Below are positions 27,702 to 36,000 of a stretch of 64,000 nt of DNA, piece after piece. How positions within the stretch are numbered: position 1 is the first letter of the stretch; each line of letters starts with the position of its first letter. The notes beneath the pieces are model-generated. The model searched no databases and was not told the DNA's origin. It saw nothing but the letters and a program-made list of their open reading frames with translations. The position numbers and the translations under genes are program-made. The stretch comes from Lysobacteraceae bacterium (lineage in GTDB: Bacteria > Pseudomonadota > Gammaproteobacteria > Xanthomonadales > Xanthomonadaceae): positions 20,227-84,226 of the forward strand of contig JAJTGG010000002.1 in assembly GCA_021299355.1 (NCBI GenBank), in the 5' to 3' direction.

Positions 27702-28709
27702 TTATTGCGCGGGCGCACACACCGGATCGCGGCCGAGCATTTTATCCATGCGGCTCTGCACCTCGCACACCGGCGCAGAAGGGGGCTTCGGGCGTTTGGC
27801 CTCCTGTGCCACCAGCTGTGCTTTCTGCCATTCGGCGATACGGGCACGAATCTGTGGCAGCACCGCCTGGGCGGCGCGTTCGCCTTCCAGAATGGCCTGA
27901 TGCCGTTGTTCGAATTCGGCCGGACCGATGGCGGCCACACGCGGGCGGATGATCACTTCGGCGCGGGCCAACTCCTGCTCACCGAGTTTCTGGCCCATGA
28001 TCGCTACCGACTGGTTGACGATGCCGAGCATGCCATCGGGCGTCTTGCCGTTGGCTTTGCTGGAAATGTCGACGGCAATCACCAGATCGGCACCGAGTTG
28101 GCGTGCGGCATCCACCGGCACCGGGCTGACCACGCCGCCATCGACATAGGTTTTGCCGCCGATCTTGACCGGCTCGAACACCCCGGGAATGCTGCTTGAC
28201 GCGCGCACCGCCTGACCGGCGTTGCCGCGGTTGAACACCGTGCGCTGGCCGTTTTCCAGCTGCGTGGCCACGGCCGCGAACGGTTTGGGCAGACGCTCGA
28301 TCGGCTTGCCGCCGATCTGACCGTTCACGTAATCCTGAAGCTTCTGGCCTTTGACCACGCCGCCGGAAAAAAGACTGACATCGCGGATGGCCGACTCATC
28401 AAGCGCCACGGCGCGTTGCTGCAGACGGTAAGGATCCATGCCACTGGCATACAGCACGCCGACCACACTGCCGGCGCTGGTGCCGGCCACGACTTCAGGC
28501 CGGATGCCGTTGGCTTCCAATATCTTGATCACGCCGATATGCGCGAAGCCCTTCGCGGCACCGCCGCCGAGCGCCAGACCGATGCGGATTTTCGGCAAAG
28601 GTGCCGGCTTCGGTGCGGTGACTACCGTGGGCGGCACGGTCTTGGGCGGCGGCGTGCTGCTGCAGGCAGCCAGCAGCACCAAGGACAGAAAGAAGACGAA
28701 TCGGGACAT
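27702..28709 (-). CDS. Patatin-like phospholipase lipoprotein (RssA-like)
   Basis: 335 residues. Lipoprotein signal peptide with Cys16 (VLLAAC), Pro-rich linker, then a patatin domain: oxyanion loop LALGGGAAKGFAHIG, nucleophile elbow GTSAGS (Ser78) and catalytic Asp in VDGGVVSPVP. It is predicted to be a membrane-anchored Ser-Asp dyad lipid acyl hydrolase facing the periplasm. It is convergent with the LysR gene (three bases apart). ATG 28709 is chosen because upstream extensions overlap the divergent DUF3297 gene. Confidence 0.93.
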   Translation of the reverse strand: MSRFVFFLSLVLLAACSSTPPPKTVPPTVVTAPKPAPLPKIRIGLALGGGAAKGFAHIGVIKILEANGIRPEVVAGTSAGSVVGVLYASGMDPYRLQQRAVALDESAIRDVSLFSGGVVKGQKLQDYVNGQIGGKPIERLPKPFAAVATQLENGQRTVFNRGNAGQAVRASSSIPGVFEPVKIGGKTYVDGGVVSPVPVDAARQLGADLVIAVDISSKANGKTPDGMLGIVNQSVAIMGQKLGEQELARAEVIIRPRVAAIGPAEFEQRHQAILEGERAAQAVLPQIRARIAEWQKAQLVAQEAKRPKPPSAPVCEVQSRMDKMLGRDPVCAPAQ

Positions 28710-28802
28710 GCGCCGAAGTGTAGCATGCAGGCGAGCGACGGCATTTCCCCAAGCGGCCGGCACCGGCGTAAAATACAGCATCCATTCATCCAGAATCCGG
28801 CC

Positions 28803-29042
28803 ATGAGCACCGATATCCCGCCTGACCGCCTTGCCCTCGACAACCGCAGCCCGTATTTCAACGAGGCTGCGCTCGACCGCGGCATCGGCGTACGTTTCAA
28901 AGGCGTGGAATACACCAATGTCGCCGAGTACTGCGTATCGGAAGGTTGGATCCGGCTGCCGGTCGGCAAATCGCTTGACCGTCGCGGCAACGCCATGACC
29001 TTCAAACATATCGGCCCGGTGGAAGTCTGGTATCTGACCTGA
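28803..29042 (+). CDS. DUF3297 family protein
   Basis: 79 residues, starting MSTDIPPDRLALDNRSPY. Conserved features are FNEAALDRGIGVRFKG and a C-terminal GPVEVWY. It is small, soluble and found widely in proteobacteria. Some database entries call it glutathione peroxidase, but no Cys or Sec active-site motif is visible, so that name is not supported. Monocistronic: divergent from the patatin gene, with a strong terminator right behind. Confidence 0.88.
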   Translation: MSTDIPPDRLALDNRSPYFNEAALDRGIGVRFKGVEYTNVAEYCVSEGWIRLPVGKSLDRRGNAMTFKHIGPVEVWYLT

Positions 29043-29057
29043 GCCTGATCGGTTGTT

Positions 29058-29093
29058 AAAAAAATACCGCCCTTCCGGGCGGTATTTTTTTTT
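29058..29093. terminator. Bidirectional terminator between DUF3297 and DUF885 genes
   Basis: ATACCGCCC (29064-29072), loop TTCC, GGGCGGTAT (29077-29085), with seven A on the left and nine T on the right. It serves both convergent genes. Confidence 0.93.
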
Positions 29094-29105
29094 CTGTGAG
29101 TGCTT

Positions 29106-30920
29106 TTATTTCTGTTTATCGATCCACTGCTGGACCCGGCGTTCAAGCAGGGCCATCGGCATGCTGCCGCCGGTCAACACTACGTCATGAAAGGCCTTCA
29201 AATCGAATTTCGGACCGAGCTGCTTTTTGGCGTTATCGCGCAGTTCGAGTATTTTATTCATGCCGACCTTGTAGGCCAGCGCCTGTCCGGGCATCACCAG
29301 ATAGCGTTCGATTTCAGCAACGACGTCGGTTTCCGGCATGCCGGTTTTATCCAGCATGTAGGCAATGGCCTGCTCGCGGGTCCAGCGCTTTTCATGCATG
29401 CCGGTATCCACCACCAGACGCACGGCTCGGAACATTTCCGCCTGCAGACGGCCGAGGTTATCGAGCGGCGCTTTTTGGAAACCGGCCTCCCAGGCCAGAC
29501 GTTCGGAATAGAGGGCCCAGCCTTCGGCATAGGCGGTAAACGGCAGCACCTTGCGGAAAATCGGCACGCCGGACAGTTCCTGCTGGATGGCAATCTGGAA
29601 ATGGTGTCCGGGAATGCCTTCATGATAGGCCAGCGTGCGCATTCCGAATTTGGCGACTTCACCGGTGTTGCGCAGGTTGATGTAGAAAACGCCGGGCCGC
29701 GAACCGTCGAAAGCGGGCGGGTTGTAGTAGGCGGCGGGCGCAGTGGCTTCGCGGAAAACCGGAACGCGTTCGACCTTGACGCCGGTTTTCGGACGCACGT
29801 TGAAATACGGCGTCAGGCCCTTGTCGATGTCGTCAATGATGGTCTGGAAATCATCGATGATCTGCTGACGGCCAGCATCGGTATTGGCATAAAGCTGGTC
29901 GGGGCGCTTGGAGATGCCCTGCACGCGCGCGCCGACCGAACCGAGGGTCAGGCCTTCCGCCTGCAGGATGATTTCCATTTCAGCTTCAATCCGCGCCACT
30001 TCGGAAAGACCGAGCTGGTGCACTTCATCCGGCGTCTTGTCGGTGGTGGTATGCATCTTTACGGCATAGGCATAAAACGCCTTGCCATCCGGCAGGGCCC
30101 AGACCCCGTGATTGCCCGTGGTTTTCGGCAGCAACTGTTCATAATAGGCAATGAATTTGCCATATGCCGGATACACTTTGTCACGGATGGCCGCCTCGGT
30201 TTCCGCCAGTATGGCTTTGCGCTGATCGGCGCTGATGGCTTTTTCTCCAGCCTTGTCGATTTTTTCGACCAACGAGGTATACAGGATGTTCTTGGTCGGC
30301 TCGGCCGCCGCGAATGCGCGCATTTCCTTCAACACCTTTTCCACAACGAAGGTCGGCGGCGTGATGTTCTCCCGTTCGCGGACCTGCAAGCCTTCCATGA
30401 CCTGCGCAACCATGACCGGGGCCTTGCCCAGACGTGCAAGATAGTCTTCCGCTTCGGACGGCGTACCTACCGGATGCTGCGTGGCCATGAAGGTCGGAAA
30501 TTCATTCTGAATGCCGAAAAGCTGGTTCAGCGGGTAATTGTGGTGCGCGTACTTCTCGCCCTCGACCTGCAGGGCCAGGAAATATTCGAGCATGTCGTAA
30601 TTCAAGGCGTCGGCCTCGTTCATGCCGGCACGGTCGTATCGGCGAAGCGTTTTCAGATCGGCGCGCACTTTTTCCTGCAGTTTCTTTTCCTGGGCCAGAC
30701 TCTGGTCGGTCAAATCGTCGCTGTACCAATCCATCCAGCTGGGCAGCATGCGCATCGAGCTCATCATCTGCGGATCCTGGAAACCGTACTCCATGAATAC
30801 CCGGTCATAGAACCAGTTTGGCTTGATGGGCTTGAACCAAATGCTGTGAATCAGCAACAAAGCCAAGGCGGCGAGCAATAGCAGGAATAGGCGGAAAACC
30901 CAGCGGAATGCGGTACGCAT
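29106..30920 (-). CDS. DUF885 family predicted metallopeptidase, membrane-anchored
   Basis: 604 residues from ATG 30920, which has GAGGA upstream. A single N-terminal TM anchor (about 9-28) is followed by a long mostly helical domain. The zinc-type motif HEGIPGHH begins at His433, and a downstream AEGWALYSE segment supplies the likely third ligand. This matches DUF885 proteins, distant M32/M3-like metallopeptidases of the envelope. The substrate is unknown. It is transcribed alone; the next upstream gene ends 87 bases away. Confidence 0.9.
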   Translation of the reverse strand: MRTAFRWVFRLFLLLLAALALLLIHSIWFKPIKPNWFYDRVFMEYGFQDPQMMSSMRMLPSWMDWYSDDLTDQSLAQEKKLQEKVRADLKTLRRYDRAGMNEADALNYDMLEYFLALQVEGEKYAHHNYPLNQLFGIQNEFPTFMATQHPVGTPSEAEDYLARLGKAPVMVAQVMEGLQVRERENITPPTFVVEKVLKEMRAFAAAEPTKNILYTSLVEKIDKAGEKAISADQRKAILAETEAAIRDKVYPAYGKFIAYYEQLLPKTTGNHGVWALPDGKAFYAYAVKMHTTTDKTPDEVHQLGLSEVARIEAEMEIILQAEGLTLGSVGARVQGISKRPDQLYANTDAGRQQIIDDFQTIIDDIDKGLTPYFNVRPKTGVKVERVPVFREATAPAAYYNPPAFDGSRPGVFYINLRNTGEVAKFGMRTLAYHEGIPGHHFQIAIQQELSGVPIFRKVLPFTAYAEGWALYSERLAWEAGFQKAPLDNLGRLQAEMFRAVRLVVDTGMHEKRWTREQAIAYMLDKTGMPETDVVAEIERYLVMPGQALAYKVGMNKILELRDNAKKQLGPKFDLKAFHDVVLTGGSMPMALLERRVQQWIDKQK

Positions 30921-31006
30921 GATATGTCCTCGGAAGCAAAGACCCATCCTAGCCTCCGCTCCCGGTCCTGTAAAGGCGCATTAGGTGCCAGTGCAGCAGA
31001 TAGCGT

Positions 31007-31594
31007 TCAGACACCGCGGTGTTTGCCCTGATACGGCGCGTACCAGGCCTTGATGGCGGCGATGTCGGCGGCCATGTTATCGCTGAGATGGAACACCCGG
31101 CCGACGCCGATGGTTTTGCTTGGATAATCGAAGTAAACGCATACCACCGGCACGTCGGCTTTTTTCGCGATTTTCCAAAATCCGGTCTTCCACTGCGTCA
31201 CCGCGCGGCGGGTGCCCTCGGGCGCAAGCACGAACCACATGCGATCGGCGGCAATCATCTGCTCGGCGACCTGATTGGCGATGCCGCCGGGATTGGCGCG
31301 GTTGACTGGAATGCCGCCCAGCCATTTGAGCAGGCTGCCCAGTGGCCAGAAAAACACTTCCTGCTTGCCCATGAACACGATATGCAGATCCATCGCCACT
31401 TTCGCAATCAGGCCATGGATGGCATCCCAGGCCGAGGAATGCGGCGCGCCGACCACCACCATTTTTTTCAGATCCGGCCATTCACCAACCATCTTCCAGC
31501 CGCTGATCGACAGCAGGCGTCCGGCCAAGCGGCGCAACCAGGGCGGCGTGTTGGCGGGCGGGGCGTTGGGCGGCAGCGGCAGTACGTTCGACAT
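31007..31594 (-). CDS. 1-acyl-glycerol-3-phosphate acyltransferase family protein
   Basis: 195 residues. PlsC motifs: HSSAWDA (HX4D block 1), FMGKQEVFFWPLG (block 2) and APEGTRR (block 3, phosphate binding). No strong TM anchor is seen apart from hydrophobic segments, as in the short YihG-like or lysophospholipid acyltransferase members. It is expected to acylate a lysophospholipid or related acceptor. The ATG overlaps the arfB stop (TGATG), so it is the third gene of a tatD-arfB-acyltransferase operon. It lacks the length of housekeeping PlsC. Confidence 0.88.
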   Translation of the reverse strand: MSNVLPLPPNAPPANTPPWLRRLAGRLLSISGWKMVGEWPDLKKMVVVGAPHSSAWDAIHGLIAKVAMDLHIVFMGKQEVFFWPLGSLLKWLGGIPVNRANPGGIANQVAEQMIAADRMWFVLAPEGTRRAVTQWKTGFWKIAKKADVPVVCVYFDYPSKTIGVGRVFHLSDNMAADIAAIKAWYAPYQGKHRGV

Positions 31595-32019
31595 CAGTCC
31601 TCACTGGCGCCGGGGGCCTGACGCTGCTGCTTGAGTGTGCCATGCGCCCTTTTGTTTTCCAAGCGCCGGCGCTGCGAGGCGCGCGTGGGTTTGGTGGCCA
31701 TCCGCGGCTTCGGCGGCTCCAGTACCGAGCGCACCAGCGCCGCCAGGCGTTGGCGGGCATCTTCGCGGTTCTGCTCCTGGCTGCGGAAGCGCTGGGCCTG
31801 GATGATGATTTCGCCGGATTCGGTAATGCGCTGGTCGCGCTTTTTCGCCAGGCGCTGCTTGACCGCATCCGGCAGCGCGGCGCAGGCCCAGATGAAAAAA
31901 CGCAGCTCGATGGCGGTCGACACTTTATTGACGTTCTGTCCGCCCGGACCGCTGGAGCGGATCGCGCGTTCGGTGATGTCCTGTTCGGGAATGACGATGC
32001 GCTCGTTGACCGCAATCAT
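31594..32019 (-). CDS. arfB: Alternative ribosome-rescue factor ArfB (YaeJ)
   Basis: 141 residues. The GGQ motif sits at residues 26-28 (SSGPGGQNVNK). The C-terminal tail is Lys/Arg-rich (ASQRRRLENKRAHG) and enters the empty mRNA channel of stalled ribosomes. It hydrolyses peptidyl-tRNA on non-stop complexes. The ATG overlaps the tatD stop by four bases and its own stop overlaps the acyltransferase start, a fully coupled operon. Confidence 0.96.
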   Translation of the reverse strand: MIAVNERIVIPEQDITERAIRSSGPGGQNVNKVSTAIELRFFIWACAALPDAVKQRLAKKRDQRITESGEIIIQAQRFRSQEQNREDARQRLAALVRSVLEPPKPRMATKPTRASQRRRLENKRAHGTLKQQRQAPGASED

Positions 32020-32813
32020 GCCGGCACCGGCAAGCCGAAGAAGGCGCGGCCGGTGGCGGTGCTGGCGGCGGCGGTCTGTTCCGGGGTTTCACCGCGGTCA
32101 CGCGCCAGCTCTTCGACGATGTGCTTCAGGTACATCGGTTCGTTGCGGCGATGCGAAGGCATCGGTCGGACCGTGCGCGGCAGCAGATACGGCGCGTCGG
32201 TTTCAATCATCAGGCGGTCGGCCGGAATGTTCTTGACGATGTCGCGCAGATGGCCGCCGCGGCGCTCATCGCACAGCCAGCCGGTGATGCCGATGTAGAA
32301 ATCAGCATCGAGGCAATCGAACAGCTCTTCGCGCGTGCCGGTGAAACAATGCACCACGGCCGGGCCGATGCGGCCCTCGAATTCCTTCATCACACCCATG
32401 AAATCGGCATGGGCATCGCGCTGGTGCAGGAACAGCGGTTTGCCGAGCTCGGCCGCCAGCTCAAGCTGCCATTCGAACGCGCGGCGCTGTGCGGGGCGCG
32501 GGGCCAGATCGCGGAAATAATCCAGGCCGCATTCGCCCACCGCCCGCACCTCGGGATGGGCATGCAAGGCGCGCATTTCGGCCATGCCCTCGGCGGTCAC
32601 TTCCAGCGCATGATGCGGATGTACGCCGGCGGTGGCATACAGAAATCCGGGGTGCGCCTGTGCCAGCGCCAGCGCTTTCGGCGAGCCCTCGCGGGAGGCA
32701 CCGGTCACCACCATCTGCGAAATGCCGGCCGCACGCGCACGCGTCAAGACCTCGTCGAGATCGTGGTCGAAGCTTTCATGGCCGAGGTTGGCACCGATGT
32801 CGATCAATTCCAT
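32016..32813 (-). CDS. tatD: TatD-family metal-dependent hydrolase (DNase)
   Basis: 265 residues starting MELIDIGANL at 32813. TIM-barrel metal ligands are seen in AGVHPHH, AVGECGLDY, FLHQRDAH, VHCFTG and IETDAPYL. TatD is a 3'-5' exonuclease or DNase active on damaged DNA, and is cytoplasmic. It is the first gene of the operon with arfB and the acyltransferase, divergent from hrpB with about 60 bases between. Long upstream in-frame extension is rejected because it runs into hrpB on the other strand. Confidence 0.95.
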   Translation of the reverse strand: MELIDIGANLGHESFDHDLDEVLTRARAAGISQMVVTGASREGSPKALALAQAHPGFLYATAGVHPHHALEVTAEGMAEMRALHAHPEVRAVGECGLDYFRDLAPRPAQRRAFEWQLELAAELGKPLFLHQRDAHADFMGVMKEFEGRIGPAVVHCFTGTREELFDCLDADFYIGITGWLCDERRGGHLRDIVKNIPADRLMIETDAPYLLPRTVRPMPSHRRNEPMYLKHIVEELARDRGETPEQTAAASTATGRAFFGLPVPA

Positions 32814-32874
32814 GCCACTATTGTACCGTTGCAGGCACACGGCAAGCGGTCCGGCGAGCGCATACAATAGCCGT

Positions 32875-35358
32875 ATGCCCGATTTCCCGATCCAGACCCT
32901 GCTGCCGGACATTCTCGATGCGCTGGCGAAACACCCGCGTCTGGTCCTGGAAGCGCCGCCCGGCGCGGGTAAAACCACGCAGGTTCCGCTGGCCCTGCTG
33001 AACGCACCCTGGCGCGATGGCCGGAAAATCCTGATGCTGGAACCCCGTCGCGTCGCCGCACGCGCGGCTGCCGGCTTCATGGCCCAGCAGATCGGCGAGG
33101 CGGTTGGGCAACGCATCGGTTACCGTATCCGTTTCGAATCCAGGGTTTCCGCGGCCACTGAAGTTGAAGTGCTGACCGAAGGTCTGCTGACCCGGCGCAT
33201 CCAGGACGATCCGATGCTGGACGATGTGGCGGCGATCCTGTTCGATGAATTCCACGAACGTCATCTGGCCGGCGACCTCGGTCTGGCCATGACCCGCGAC
33301 ATCCAACAGCAGCTGCGTCCGGATCTGCGGCTTGTGGTGATGTCGGCCACGCTCGACGGTGAGCGTCTGGCCACACAACTCGACGCACCGCGCCTGAGCA
33401 GCGAAGGCCGTAGTTTTCCGGTTGAAATCACACACTTTCCGGCGCGCAAAGACGAAGCCCTGGTCGCGCAATGCCGGCGTGCCGTGGAACAGGTCCTGCA
33501 GCAGCATCCGGGCGATGTGCTGGTGTTTCTGCCCGGGCGCCGCGATATACAGAGTCTGCAGGATGCGCTGATGCCCTTGGCCTCGGCGCAGCTGGAAGTG
33601 CTCGCATTGCATGGCGATCTTCCGGTTGAACAGCAGAGCCGCGTTCTGCTGCCGGCCGGCAACGGCATCCGGCGCGTGGTGGTGGCCAGCAATGTCGCCG
33701 AATCCAGCGTGACTTTGCCGGGCGTGCGCGTGGTCATCGATTCCGGGCTGGCGCGTGAACCGCGTTTTGATCCGAACTCGGGCTTCAGCCGCTTGCAGAC
33801 AGTAGCGATTTCACAGGCCTCGGCCGATCAACGCAGCGGACGCGCCGGACGCGTCAGTAGCGGCTGGAGTTACCGGCTATGGCCGGCCTCGCAACGCCTG
33901 GAACCGATGCGCCGCGCGGAAATCCAGCACGGCGAATTGAGCAGCTTGGCGCTCGAACTGGCGGCCTGGGGCGGAACGGAGCTGCCCTTCGTCGATCCGC
34001 CGCCGACCGGCGCCCTGCAAGCGGGGCGTGATTTGCTGATTGCGCTGGGCGCACTCGATGGCGATCGGCGCATCACCGCGCTTGGCCGACGCATGCTCTG
34101 CTTGGGTACGCATCCGCGCCTGGCCGCGATGTTGCTGGCCGTGCATGACGACAGCGAAAAAGCCCTGGCCTGCGATCTGGCCGCACTGATCGAAGCGCGT
34201 GATCCGTTGATCGGTTACCGTCGCGAGGATTGGCAGTCGCGTTGGCAGGGCTTGGCCGATTTACGCGCCCGCCGCCCGTTGCATGGCGCCAGCAGCAGCG
34301 GCCTGAAACTGATTGATGCCGCATCGGCACAATGGCGTCGCCGACTGCGCTGCAAAACCTTGCCGCCGGCATCGGTGCCGGCGCATGCACTCGGCGATGT
34401 GCTGCTGCATGCGTTTCCCGACCGCATCGGCAAACAACACGAACACGACCCGCTGCGCTATCAATTAGCTAGCGGCAAAATGGCGCGCATTCATGCCGAT
34501 AGTGCCCTGTATGGCGAATCCTGGCTGTGTGCCAGTGAACTGAAATTCGACGCCAAGGAAGCGTTGATTCTGCGGGCCACGCCGCTCGATGTGCACCGTC
34601 TCGAACAGGATTTTCCGGAACGCTTCATCAGTAGCGATAGCGTGCGTTGGGATGAGCGCAGCAATGCCCTGATTGCCCGCCGTGAACGTCGCTTTGATCA
34701 GATCGTGCTGTCCAGCCAGTCCGGCGGCAAAGTGGATCCCGAGCAGGCCGCCGCCGCGCTATGCGCCTTGGTGCGCCTGAAGGGTCTGCACATCCTGCCC
34801 TGGACCGAGAAGGCGCAGCAATTCCGGTTGCGGGTCTGCCGTCTGCGCGAATGGCTACCGGAACTGCCACTGCCGGATTTATCGGAACCGGCGCTGCTGG
34901 CCACACTGGAAGATTGGCTGCAGCCGGCGCTGCGCGGCAAATCGCGCCTGGACAGTCTGGACGCGGCAGCACTGGGCGATGCGCTTTACGGGCTTTTCGA
35001 TTGGAACACGCGCCAGCAGATCGACCGGCTGGCGCCGACGTCACTGAAGGTGCCATCCGGCATTGAGCGCACGATTGCCTATGCCGAAGACGGTCCGCCG
35101 GTATTGGCAGTCAAACTGCAGGAACTGTTCGGTCTGGCCGAATCGCCGCGCATTGCCGACGGCTTTGTGACGGTGATGCTGCATCTGCTTTCCCCGGGCG
35201 GCAAGCCGCTGCAGATCACCCAGGACTTGAAGAATTTCTGGAACAGCACCTATGCACAAGTGCGCAAGGAAATGAAAGGCCGTTATCCGCGCCACCCTTG
35301 GCCGGAAGACCCGTGGAATGCACCGGCCACCCACCGCGCCAAGCCACGGGGAACCTGA
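32875..35358 (+). CDS. hrpB: ATP-dependent RNA helicase HrpB
   Basis: 827 residues, typical HrpB length. Walker A APPGAGKTTQ (about 28-37), DEFH box in FDEFHERH, SAT motif, QRSGRAGR motif VI, then helicase-associated domains and an HrpB C-terminal domain ending near WPEDPWNAPA. ATG 32875 (MPDFPIQ) fits the family; a TACAAT -10-like element lies about 10 bases upstream. It is a DEAH-type helicase of uncertain substrate. It ends at the terminator 35391-35417. Confidence 0.95.
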   Translation: MPDFPIQTLLPDILDALAKHPRLVLEAPPGAGKTTQVPLALLNAPWRDGRKILMLEPRRVAARAAAGFMAQQIGEAVGQRIGYRIRFESRVSAATEVEVLTEGLLTRRIQDDPMLDDVAAILFDEFHERHLAGDLGLAMTRDIQQQLRPDLRLVVMSATLDGERLATQLDAPRLSSEGRSFPVEITHFPARKDEALVAQCRRAVEQVLQQHPGDVLVFLPGRRDIQSLQDALMPLASAQLEVLALHGDLPVEQQSRVLLPAGNGIRRVVVASNVAESSVTLPGVRVVIDSGLAREPRFDPNSGFSRLQTVAISQASADQRSGRAGRVSSGWSYRLWPASQRLEPMRRAEIQHGELSSLALELAAWGGTELPFVDPPPTGALQAGRDLLIALGALDGDRRITALGRRMLCLGTHPRLAAMLLAVHDDSEKALACDLAALIEARDPLIGYRREDWQSRWQGLADLRARRPLHGASSSGLKLIDAASAQWRRRLRCKTLPPASVPAHALGDVLLHAFPDRIGKQHEHDPLRYQLASGKMARIHADSALYGESWLCASELKFDAKEALILRATPLDVHRLEQDFPERFISSDSVRWDERSNALIARRERRFDQIVLSSQSGGKVDPEQAAAALCALVRLKGLHILPWTEKAQQFRLRVCRLREWLPELPLPDLSEPALLATLEDWLQPALRGKSRLDSLDAAALGDALYGLFDWNTRQQIDRLAPTSLKVPSGIERTIAYAEDGPPVLAVKLQELFGLAESPRIADGFVTVMLHLLSPGGKPLQITQDLKNFWNSTYAQVRKEMKGRYPRHPWPEDPWNAPATHRAKPRGT

Positions 35359-35390
35359 TCGGCTGAATGCTCACTCGTTGCGGCCTCAAC

Positions 35391-35417
35391 AAAAACCCGC
35401 CGATGGGCGGGTTTTTT
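35391..35417. terminator. Bidirectional terminator between hrpB and rluE
   Basis: AAAAACCCGCC, loop GATG, GGCGGGTTTTTT: a perfect stem with A-run and T-run, directly at the 3' ends of both convergent genes. Confidence 0.93.
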
Positions 35418-35419
35418 AT

Positions 35420-35965
35420 TCATCCGGCTTCGCTGCGCCATTGCCCCGGCGCCAAGCCGTCAAGCCGGTGTGGGCCCACCGAGATGCGCACCAGGCGAAG
35501 ACAGGGCAGACCGACCGCGGCGCACATGCGGCGCACCTGCCGATTGCGGCCTTCCTTGATGGTCAGTTCCAGCCAGGATTCCGGCAGGCTCTTGCGGAAC
35601 CGTACCGGCGGATCGCGCGGCCACAGCCAATCGGGTGCTTTTTCGAGCAGGCGTGCGGTGGCAGGTTGGGTCGGTCCGTCGTTCAGCACCACACCAGCGC
35701 GCAGCTGGGCCAGATGGGTTTCATCGGCCACGCCTTCAACCTGCACCAGATAGGTTTTCGGCCATTTGAATTTCGGCGACGAAATTTGGGCGATGCGGGC
35801 GCCGTCGTCGGACAGCAGCAACAGGCCTTCGGAATCGATGTCGAGCCGTCCGGCGGCATACACATCCTGCGGCAAGCCGAACCCTGCCAGCGTCGGCCGC
35901 GGTGGCCTGCTTTGGTCGGTGAATTGCGTCAGCACGCCGTAGGGCTTGTTGAAAGCGATTAACAT
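35420..35965 (-). CDS. rluE: 23S rRNA pseudouridine synthase RluE
   Basis: 181 residues. The catalytic Asp lies in AAGRLDIDSEGLL. LNDGPTQPA, WLWPRDPPVRFRKS and EGRNRQVRRM match RluE closely, which converts U2457 of E. coli 23S rRNA to pseudouridine. No N-terminal S4 domain is present, consistent with RluE. ATG 35965 is chosen over a TTG six codons upstream. It is divergent from the ABC exporter gene, 35 bases away. Confidence 0.93.
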   Translation of the reverse strand: MLIAFNKPYGVLTQFTDQSRPPRPTLAGFGLPQDVYAAGRLDIDSEGLLLLSDDGARIAQISSPKFKWPKTYLVQVEGVADETHLAQLRAGVVLNDGPTQPATARLLEKAPDWLWPRDPPVRFRKSLPESWLELTIKEGRNRQVRRMCAAVGLPCLRLVRISVGPHRLDGLAPGQWRSEAG

Positions 35966-36000
35966 AAGCCAGTGTAACCGCAAAAAGAGCTGGCCCGCCG

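Noticed and set aside
29100-30881. Long plus-strand open frame (593 codons) opposite the DUF885 gene
   Set aside because: The minus strand encodes a clear DUF885 protein with HEGIPGHH. The plus frame is an antisense by-product of GC-rich codon use, without domain signals.
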